Source: Hyphomicrobiales bacterium
GTDB taxonomy: Bacteria > Pseudomonadota > Alphaproteobacteria > Rhizobiales > Xanthobacteraceae
Direction: 5' to 3'
NCBI GenBank assembly: GCA_016201085.1
Contig: JACQDO010000150.1
Location: forward strand, 1 to 5,624
Length of the DNA: 5,624 nucleotides
Shown here in pieces: positions 1 through 4,488 of this stretch. How positions within the stretch are numbered: the first letter of the stretch is position 1; every line of letters starts with the position of its first letter. Made by a program: the position numbers and the translations under genes. The notes below the pieces were generated by a model that was not told the DNA's origin, did not search any database, and saw only the letters and a program-made list of their open reading frames with translations.

Positions 1-600
1 ACCGTCAACAACAACGCCAATGCCAACACGAATGCCAACACGAATGCAGCGGCGGCGACCTACAACAGCAGCTATTCGGACGTGCGCATCGTCAGCAAGG
101 GCGGCGGCTATACGCCGATCCAAACCGAGCGGCATTGCGAGGTGCAATATGCGAGCGTCGTGAAAGCCATCCACGCGGTTTGTATCGCCGCGGGCGGCGA
201 GGAATTCCCCGCTTCGCACATGCTGCCGGAAACCTGGATCGACACCGCCTACGAGGGCGAGATCGCGCGCTGCATCCCAGGCGCCCATATCAAGGCCACG
301 ATCGGCGACGTGCTGCAGTCCGATCGGGGCATGGCCGGCACCTATGCGCACGGCGAGGCGCTCGAATGCGGAACGGGCGAAGCGCTACGCCACTACAAGA
401 ACGGGATGCTGAAATGCGCTCCCGCCGTGCCGGTGCCCGATTGCATCGAGCGCACCAATCTGCGCCGCTATGGCACGGGCGACCTGTTCTTCTCCTACCG
501 CGCGCAGGTGTGCGTGACGCCGGCCGAAACCGCGCGCGCCAGCGCCGACGTCTCCGGCATGGCGCTCGACGGCGGCGTGGGCGACGGCAGCAGCTACTGA
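1..600 (+). CDS. Hypothetical Cys-containing protein with Asn/Ala/Thr-rich linker, C-terminal part
   Basis: The frame is open from the first base and ends with TGA at 598-600, so these 199 codons are the C-terminal part of a longer protein whose start lies outside. A GTG at 82 could act as a start, but the frame upstream is coding-like and unbroken, so I read it as internal. Residues 3-19 are low complexity (Asn, Ala, Thr). The rest looks like a folded domain with seven cysteines, in contexts such as RHCEV, AVCIA, ARCIP, LECGT, LKCAP, PDCIE and QVCVT. This spacing would suit disulfide bonds in an exported protein, but any signal peptide is off-window. The end is Gly/Ser-rich. I do not recognise the family and assign no function. 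Codon use is GC-rich at third positions, like the suc genes. It is separated from the next candidate gene by a repeat-bearing gap and is probably unrelated to the suc genes. Confidence 0.75.
   Translation, partial: TVNNNANANTNANTNAAAATYNSSYSDVRIVSKGGGYTPIQTERHCEVQYASVVKAIHAVCIAAGGEEFPASHMLPETWIDTAYEGEIARCIPGAHIKATIGDVLQSDRGMAGTYAHGEALECGTGEALRHYKNGMLKCAPAVPVPDCIERTNLRRYGTGDLFFSYRAQVCVTPAETARASADVSGMALDGGVGDGSSY
19..48 (+). repeat. Short in-frame tandem repeat coding for an Asn/Ala/Thr linker
   Basis: Two 12-bp units (aacacgaatgcc at 25-36, aacacgaatgca at 37-48) follow a half unit at 19-24. Each encodes Asn-Thr-Asn-Ala. The unit is a multiple of three, so copy number changes would keep the frame. 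The repeat may extend beyond the left edge, since residues 3-5 are also Asn. Confidence 0.7.
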
Positions 601-636
601 ACGTCCGCCTGGAACGAAGCGAGCCACTTCTTTTTT

Positions 637-706
637 CCCTCCCTTGAAAAGAGAGGGCCCGATCGCCGAAGGCGGTCCGTAGCGGCAGCGTACGGACGGG
701 AGGGAT
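637..706. repeat. Intergenic palindromic repeat with 7-bp stem
   Basis: A pyrimidine-rich ccctcccttg arm starts at 637 and is followed by gagaggg at 651-657. A perfect 7-bp inverted repeat then sits at 675-681 (gtccgta) and 691-697 (tacggac), and the element closes with gggaggg at 698-704. Such GC-rich palindromic units are typical of dispersed intergenic repeats in alphaproteobacteria. Dispersal cannot be tested from one window. No T-run follows, so a simple intrinsic terminator is unlikely. Confidence 0.5.
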
Positions 707-720
707 CGCGCGACGAAACA

Positions 721-795
721 CAGCCCTGACCCCCACCCGCTCGCACGGACTTCGTCCCTGCTCGCGTCCTGCCCCTTTCAGGGAGAGGGAAATTG
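721..795. repeat. Second intergenic repeat, related to the DUF559-flanking repeats
   Basis: The stretch starts with ccctgacccccaccc and contains a small hairpin (ggac at 747-750, gtcc at 754-757). It ends with ccct-ttc-aggg (773-783) and then gagaggg followed by aaattgag. The last part closely resembles 3411-3428, where the same gggagaggg is followed by aattgag. The rest of 601-936 holds nothing I can call: 796-936 has no supported gene, terminator or promoter. Confidence 0.45.
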
Positions 796-936
796 AGACT
801 GTGCCGCGGATCAAACCGATAGAAAGCGCGCTTATCCACGCCTCCCGTTTGCGATTGCGGTTTGCGTTCAACCGCTTCCCGTTTTTACGGCCCAACTTAT
901 CCCCGCCCGGATTCGCGGGTGTAGATTTCTCGGGCT

Positions 937-1489
937 ATGAGCAACGAAACCACGCGTGCCGGCGCCAATCCGGCAGGAACCGCGCCCAGACCGGCGCAAA
1001 CCGAAACGGCGATGGGCGTGATCACGGCCCAGCTCGTGGACAATCTCAAGCGCGGCATGCGCCTGCTCGATGTCTGCGAGATTGCGGCAATTGAACCGGG
1101 CAGTCAGGGAACCGCCGCGATGCAGGCCGCTGCACGCATCCTGCGCGGCCAGACAGAAGCTGTTGCGGCGATCGCCCGCATTGCCTGCGGCGAAACCCGC
1201 CACCGGACCATCGTCGAATATGTAAACGGTTCGAACGGGAGGTTGAATTCACGCGGCAACCGCAATGCGCTCAGGACCGGCCGGCATACGAAGCAGATGC
1301 GCGCCTTCCGGGCCGAGGTCCGCGCCCACAGGCGCGAAACCCGGGCCCTCATTGCCCGGGCGCATGCGCTCTGCCGCCTGCGCGCACTGGAAAAGCGCCG
1401 TCTTGCACGGGAGGTCCCCGCTGCTATTGTGCGCCGCGCCAAAACCGCCCGGCTAGGCCTTAGCGCCCGGCCGCATGCAGAGGAACTCC
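937..1489 (+). CDS. Small hypothetical basic protein; 3' end unclear, possibly broken
   Basis: An ATG at 937 opens a frame with GC-rich third positions and a natural-looking helical protein. Residues 26-100 read as a folded segment ([18 protein letters not shown], then an Ala-rich helix and [13 protein letters not shown]). A basic stretch with [21 protein letters not shown] follows. From memory, this order (Ala-rich helix, then T-V-E-V-V/N, then a GNRNAL-R-GR-T block) recalls small phage- or plasmid-type hypotheticals of Hyphomicrobiales; that is an inference. There is no clear ribosome binding site, and ATG 1012 (codon 26) is an alternative start. The frame has no stop before sucC and runs out of frame through sucC to 2925, which is not credible for a real protein. 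The other two frames stop at 1454-1456 and 1461-1463, so a small indel near the 3' end, or a lost stop, is the simplest explanation. The end given is only the upstream limit of sucC. Confidence 0.4.
1479..1484 (+). promoter_or_regulatory. Ribosome binding site that decides the sucC start
   Basis: The purine run agagga lies 5 nt before the ATG at 1490. An in-frame ATG at 1475 would begin upstream of this site and add five non-conserved residues, whereas the 1490 start gives the canonical MNIHEYQAK beginning. Confidence 0.7.
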
Positions 1490-2659
1490 ATGAATATTCA
1501 CGAATATCAGGCGAAAGCGGTGCTGCGCGGCTTCGCCGTTGCGGTGCCCCAGGGCAAGCCCGCCTTCAGCGTCGAGGAAGCCGTGGCGGCGGCGAAGGAA
1601 CTCCCCGGGCCGGTGTGGGTGGTGAAGGCGCAGATCCACGCGGGCGGGCGCGGCAAGGGCGGCGGCGTCAAGGTCGTCAAGTCCATCGACGATGTGAAGA
1701 AGGAAGCGCGCCGCATGCTCGGCATGACGCTTGTCACCCATCAGACCGGCCCCGCGGGCCGCCTCGTCAAGCGCCTCTATATCGAGGACGGCTCGGCCAT
1801 CGCCCGCGAGCTTTATCTCTCGGCCCTGGTCGATCGCGCGACGGGGCGCGTCGCCTTCATCGCCTCGACCGAAGGCGGCATGGACATCGAGGAGGTGGCG
1901 AAGCACTCGCCGGAAAAAATCGAAACCGTCCAGGTGGACCCGGCCGCCGGCTATTCGCCTTACGTCGGGCTGAACATCGCAACCGCGTTGAAGCTGAAGG
2001 GCGACGAGGCCAAGCAATGCGGCAGGCTCGTCAAGAGTCTCTACGACGCCTTCCTCGCCAAGGACATGAGCCTGCTCGAAATCAATCCGCTCGTCGTGAC
2101 GAAGCAGGGCAACGTCGTCTGCCTCGATGCCAAGATCAATTTCGACGACAACGCGCTCTTCCGCCACAAGGACATCGTCGAGCTGCGCGATCTCGACGAG
2201 GAAGACCCGATGGAAGTCGAAGCGTCCAAATTCGACCTCTCCTACGTCAAGCTCGACGGTTCCATCGGCTGCATGGTGAACGGGGCGGGGCTGGCCATGG
2301 CGACGATGGACATCATCAAGCTCTATGGCGAGGAACCGGCCAACTTTCTCGACGTCGGCGGCGGCGCCAGCCGCGAGAAGGTGACCGCCGCCTTCAAGAT
2401 CATCGTCTCCGATCCCCATGTGAAGGGCATCCTGGTCAACATCTTCGGCGGCATCATGAAATGCGACATCATCGCCGACGGCATCGTCGCCGCCGCGAAG
2501 GAGGTGCATTTGTCGGTGCCGCTCGTCGTCCGCCTCGAAGGCACCAATGTGGAGAAGGGCAAGGAGATTCTCGCGAAATCCGGCCTGCCCATCGTCTCCG
2601 GCTCCGACCTCGCCGACGCGGCGCAGAAGATCGTGAAGGCGGTGAAAGAGGCGAAATGA
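1490..2659 (+). CDS. sucC: Succinate-CoA ligase (succinyl-CoA synthetase) beta subunit
   Basis: SucC pairs with SucD to interconvert succinyl-CoA, NDP and phosphate with succinate, CoA and NTP in the cytoplasm, the substrate-level phosphorylation step of the TCA cycle. The product has 389 residues, close to E. coli SucC (388). It starts with MNIHEYQAK. The N-terminal half is an ATP-grasp domain, with the Gly-rich nucleotide-binding stretch [17 protein letters not shown] at residues 45-61. E197-I-N-P and D213 fall at the positions of the E. coli metal-site residues (N199, D213). The C-terminal half is the CoA-ligase domain, with MVNGAGLAM including N264, LDVGGGAS, and G321-I-M, again matching E. 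coli substrate-contact positions. No lesion is visible. In related genomes sucC usually lies directly before sucD, often after mdh. Here no mdh precedes it, and sucD is 809 bp downstream. It ends in TGA. Confidence 0.98.
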   Translation: MNIHEYQAKAVLRGFAVAVPQGKPAFSVEEAVAAAKELPGPVWVVKAQIHAGGRGKGGGVKVVKSIDDVKKEARRMLGMTLVTHQTGPAGRLVKRLYIEDGSAIARELYLSALVDRATGRVAFIASTEGGMDIEEVAKHSPEKIETVQVDPAAGYSPYVGLNIATALKLKGDEAKQCGRLVKSLYDAFLAKDMSLLEINPLVVTKQGNVVCLDAKINFDDNALFRHKDIVELRDLDEEDPMEVEASKFDLSYVKLDGSIGCMVNGAGLAMATMDIIKLYGEEPANFLDVGGGASREKVTAAFKIIVSDPHVKGILVNIFGGIMKCDIIADGIVAAAKEVHLSVPLVVRLEGTNVEKGKEILAKSGLPIVSGSDLADAAQKIVKAVKEAK

Positions 2660-2672
2660 CTTCGAGACGAAG
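2660..2672. terminator. Weak hairpin between convergent sucC and small membrane-protein gene
   Basis: cttcg-aga-cgaag forms a 5-bp stem immediately after the sucC stop. A T-rich patch (ttatttt) begins only at 2685, about 12 nt later, so it does not fit a standard intrinsic terminator well. Its position between converging genes makes a modest role in ending transcription plausible, no more. Confidence 0.25.
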
Positions 2673-2684
2673 CCTATCGGCCTC

Positions 2685-2861
2685 TTATTTTCCGCGGGCG
2701 CGGCTTGGAACGATATACAGCGCGGCGGGTGCGAGCGGTCCGACGAACATGGCGGCAATCATCCAGCCTGTCGGCCGCAAACCCTTGGCCAGGGCGAGGC
2801 GCTGGGCAAGATACGCCGATGCAAGGCCAAGAGCGGCCAACAGGGCCATGATGACGTACAT
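2685..2861 (-). CDS. Small two-helix membrane protein, hypothetical (58 aa)
   Basis: On the minus strand an ATG (complement of 2859-2861) opens a 58-codon frame ending in TAA (complement of 2685-2687). The product starts MYVIMALLAALGLASAYLAQ, a clear hydrophobic helix at about residues 2-20. A short basic loop (RLALAKGLRP) follows. A second helix spans about residues 32-51 (GWMIAAMFVGPLAPAALYIV), and the tail is basic (PSRARGK). This suggests an inner-membrane hairpin protein with charged loop and tail. A GAGG lies about 9 nt before the start and could be its ribosome binding site. Third codon positions are GC-rich, as in a real gene, and no plus-strand gene occupies this stretch. It converges on sucC with 25 nt between them, inside the gap separating sucC from sucD. 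I do not recognise a named family. ATG at codon 5 is an alternative start. Confidence 0.6.
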   Translation of the reverse strand: MYVIMALLAALGLASAYLAQRLALAKGLRPTGWMIAAMFVGPLAPAALYIVPSRARGK

Positions 2862-2961
2862 CGCCGATGCCTCAATTCCGATCCGGTGCCATCATACCGT
2901 CATCGGCACCCAACGGGCAAACTGATGCCCATCCACGCCGGAAAAGGGATGATGTTAAACA

Positions 2962-2999
2962 CCCTCTCCCCCATTGGGGGAGAGGGCAGGGTGAGGGGG
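2962..2999 (+). repeat. Left copy of 38-bp inverted repeat flanking the DUF559 gene
   Basis: The unit is an 11-bp perfect stem (ccctctccccc at 2962-2972, gggggagaggg at 2976-2986) with loop att, followed by cagggtgaggggg (2987-2999). Its reverse complement recurs at 3384-3421 with one difference, in the loop. Its 3' end (gaggggg) is purine-rich and lies shortly before the DUF559 start at 3011, so it could also help ribosome binding. Confidence 0.9.
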
Positions 3000-3010
3000 T
3001 AACACAGGCA

Positions 3011-3427
3011 ATGGTCCGTCCGGACACGACGAAGATGCGGCAATCGCTCGATCTCAACCGCAGCCGCGCAAAGGAAATGCGCCACGAGCCGGTGGCCGCA
3101 GAGGAATTGTTCTGGGATCGTGTCCGCAATCGTCGCCTTGGCGGCTGCAAGTTCAAGCGCCAGGTTCTCATCGGCAGCTACATCGCCGACTTCGTCTGCA
3201 TCGAAAAGAAACTGATCGTGGAGTTGGATGGGCCGTTCCATGCAAAACACAAAGGCTATGACGCGGCACGCGATGCGTATCTCAAAAATCTCGGCTATCG
3301 CGTGTTGCGCTTTACAAACGATGAATTTGCAAGCGATCTGCCGGCGACATTGCTGATCGTCCAGCATACGCTCGACACGGCCGCCCCCTCACCCTGCCCT
3401 CTCCCCCAAAGGGGGAGAGGGAATTGA
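3011..3427 (+). CDS. DUF559 domain protein (Vsr/restriction-endonuclease-like fold)
   Basis: A 138-residue protein with the full DUF559 pattern: a helical start (NRSRAKEMRHEPVAAEELFW, residues 16-35), then RNRRLGGCKFKRQ (39-51), IGSYIADFVC (54-63), the acidic core EKKLIVELDGPFH (65-77), YDAARDAYLKNLGYRVLRF (83-101) and N103-D-E. The family is related to the very-short-patch-repair endonuclease fold. D60, E71 and D73 are the likely metal-binding residues by analogy; activity and substrate are unknown. I chose ATG 3011, just beyond the left inverted repeat. The frame is open back to 2867, but that part translates the repeat and is not family-like. ATGs at 3035 and 3077 are alternatives. The last 14 residues (APSPCPLPQRGRGN) are encoded by the right repeat. 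The gene sits between sucC and sucD, has no metabolic link to them, and uses more AT-ending codons (aaa, ttt, aat). This suggests insertion. Confidence 0.88.
   Translation: MVRPDTTKMRQSLDLNRSRAKEMRHEPVAAEELFWDRVRNRRLGGCKFKRQVLIGSYIADFVCIEKKLIVELDGPFHAKHKGYDAARDAYLKNLGYRVLRFTNDEFASDLPATLLIVQHTLDTAAPSPCPLPQRGRGN
3384..3421 (-). repeat. Right copy of 38-bp inverted repeat, overlapping DUF559 3' end
   Basis: On the plus strand it reads ccccctcaccctg (3384-3396), then an 11-bp stem with loop aaa (3397-3407 and 3411-3421). It is the reverse complement of 2962-2999 at 37 of 38 positions. It lies inside the DUF559 reading frame and supplies its tail; the stop follows in the adjacent aattgag. A T6 run starts only at 3434, 12 nt past the stem, so the hairpin is not a standard terminator, though it could slow read-through into sucD. 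Confidence 0.9.
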
Positions 3428-3457
3428 GTATGGTTTTTTATCGCGTTTCCATCATCT

Positions 3458-3463
3458 AGAGAG
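3458..3463 (+). promoter_or_regulatory. Probable ribosome binding site of sucD
   Basis: The purine run agagag lies 5 nt before the sucD ATG at 3469. It is not a strong Shine-Dalgarno match, but it is the only candidate and fits the conserved protein start. Confidence 0.5.
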
Positions 3464-3468
3464 CATCC

Positions 3469-4353
3469 ATGTCCATCCTCGTCGACAAGAACACGCGCGT
3501 CATCTGCCAGGGTTTCACCGGCAACCAGGGCAGCTTCCATTCCGAACAGGCCATCGCCTACGGCACGAAGATGGTGGGCGGCACCTCGCCCGGCAAAGGC
3601 GGCACAACGCATTTGGGCCTGCCGGTGTTCGACACCGTGCGCGAGGCCCGCGAGAAGACCGGGGCCGATGCCTCCGTCATCTACGTGCCGCCGCCGGGTG
3701 CGGCTGACGCGATCTGCGAGGCGATCGACGCCGAAGTGCCGCTGATCGTCTGCATCACCGAGGGCATCCCGGTCCTCGACATGGTCAGGGTGAAGCGCTC
3801 GCTCGCCGGCTCCAAGTCGCGCCTGATCGGGCCGAACTGCCCGGGCGTCATGACTGCCGGCGAGTGCAAGATCGGCATCCTGCCGGCCAACATCTTCAAG
3901 ACCGGCTCTGTCGGCATCGTCTCGCGGTCCGGCACGCTGACCTACGAAGCCGTGTTCCAGACCTCGCAGGAAGGCCTCGGCCAGACCACCGCGGTCGGCA
4001 TCGGCGGCGACCCGGTCAAGGGAACCGAGTTCATCGACGTGCTGGAGATGCTGCTCGGCGACCCCAAGACCGAGTCCATCATCATGATCGGCGAAATCGG
4101 CGGTTCCGCCGAGGAAGACGCCGCCCAGTTCCTCAAGGACGAGGCCAAGCGCGGTCGCAAGAAGCCGATGGTTGGCTTCATCGCTGGTGTTACCGCACCT
4201 CCCGGCCGCCGCATGGGCCATGCCGGCGCGATCATCGCCGGCGGCAAGGGTGACGCCGGTTCCAAGACCGAGGCCATGAAATCGGCCGGAATCACGGTCT
4301 CTCCGTCGCCTGCGCGCCTTGGACACACGCTTGCCGAAATTTTGAAGGGCTAA
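3469..4353 (+). CDS. sucD: Succinate-CoA ligase (succinyl-CoA synthetase) alpha subunit
   Basis: SucD is the CoA-binding, phospho-histidine subunit that works with SucC. The product has 294 residues, against about 289 in E. coli. It starts [20 protein letters not shown], with the Rossmann-type CoA-binding loop [10 protein letters not shown] at residues 15-24. [18 protein letters not shown] follows, then [22 protein letters not shown] and [11 protein letters not shown]. The C-terminal ligase domain carries [35 protein letters not shown] and the phosphorylated histidine motif [13 protein letters not shown], with His at residue 251. No lesion is visible and all hallmark motifs are intact. The gene is separated from its partner sucC by an opposite-strand gene and a DUF559 gene, and lies 135 nt before sucA. 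Transcription must either read through that insert or start anew upstream; I see no convincing promoter in 3428-3468. It ends in TAA. Confidence 0.98.
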   Translation: MSILVDKNTRVICQGFTGNQGSFHSEQAIAYGTKMVGGTSPGKGGTTHLGLPVFDTVREAREKTGADASVIYVPPPGAADAICEAIDAEVPLIVCITEGIPVLDMVRVKRSLAGSKSRLIGPNCPGVMTAGECKIGILPANIFKTGSVGIVSRSGTLTYEAVFQTSQEGLGQTTAVGIGGDPVKGTEFIDVLEMLLGDPKTESIIMIGEIGGSAEEDAAQFLKDEAKRGRKKPMVGFIAGVTAPPGRRMGHAGAIIAGGKGDAGSKTEAMKSAGITVSPSPARLGHTLAEILKG

Positions 4354-4416
4354 TTCACTTCTTCGTTGTTTTCCGGGCGAAGTTTCGCGCCAAATAGGGT
4401 AAATGGTCGCTGACGT

Positions 4417-4440
4417 ACCGATCCACGCCGGGGGATCGGT
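4417..4440. promoter_or_regulatory. 8-bp stem-loop in the sucD-sucA gap
   Basis: accgatcc (4417-4424) and ggatcggt (4433-4440) form a perfect 8-bp stem with an 8-nt loop, 48 nt before the sucA start. No T-run follows directly, so it is not a clear terminator. It could be an mRNA processing or stability element, or an operator. It could also be incidental. Confidence 0.35.
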
Positions 4441-4444
4441 CTCA

Positions 4445-4462
4445 GCGCCGTTTTCAGGGCGC
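4445..4462. other. Small 5-bp hairpin in the sucA leader
   Basis: gcgcc (4445-4449) can pair with ggcgc (4458-4462), leaving loop gttttcag. It directly follows the larger stem-loop at 4417-4440 and ends 14 nt before the sucA ribosome binding site. It is short and could be chance in GC-rich DNA. Confidence 0.2.
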
Positions 4463-4476
4463 AAACAAGAATCGCC

Positions 4477-4480
4477 AGGA
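4477..4480 (+). promoter_or_regulatory. Ribosome binding site of sucA
   Basis: agga lies 8 nt before the ATG at 4489. This supports the start that gives MSRQDANAAFALSSFLQG, the expected SucA beginning in this group, and not the out-of-frame ATG at 4403. Confidence 0.65.
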
Positions 4481-4488
4481 ACTCAAGT

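Noticed and set aside
1460..2758. A 432-codon minus-strand frame opposite sucC
   Set aside because: It is a shadow of the GC-rich sucC codons, rich in Asp, His and Val, with no recognisable motif.
937..2925. A 662-codon plus-strand frame covering all of sucC out of frame
   Set aside because: From about 1490 it reads sucC in the wrong frame and turns Arg/Gly-rich. Only its first part looks like a gene.
2867..3010. A longer N-terminus for the DUF559 protein starting at 2867
   Set aside because: The added 48 residues translate the left repeat (PLPHWGRGQGEG) and are not part of the DUF559 domain. ATG 3011 fits better.
2962..3421. CRISPR array or complete insertion sequence
   Set aside because: There are only two inverted repeat units with one gene between them, no spacers, no transposase and no target duplication seen.
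3397..3439. Intrinsic terminator formed by the right repeat stem and T6 run
   Set aside because: The 11-bp stem is strong, but 12 nt separate it from the T-run, so the geometry is wrong.
3424..3457. Promoter for sucD (ttgagt as -35)
   Set aside because: No acceptable -10 lies 16-18 nt downstream, and the -35 overlaps the DUF559 stop.
3295..4464. A 389-codon minus-strand frame opposite sucD
   Set aside because: It mirrors sucD codons, has no family motif, and translates the inverted repeat within it.
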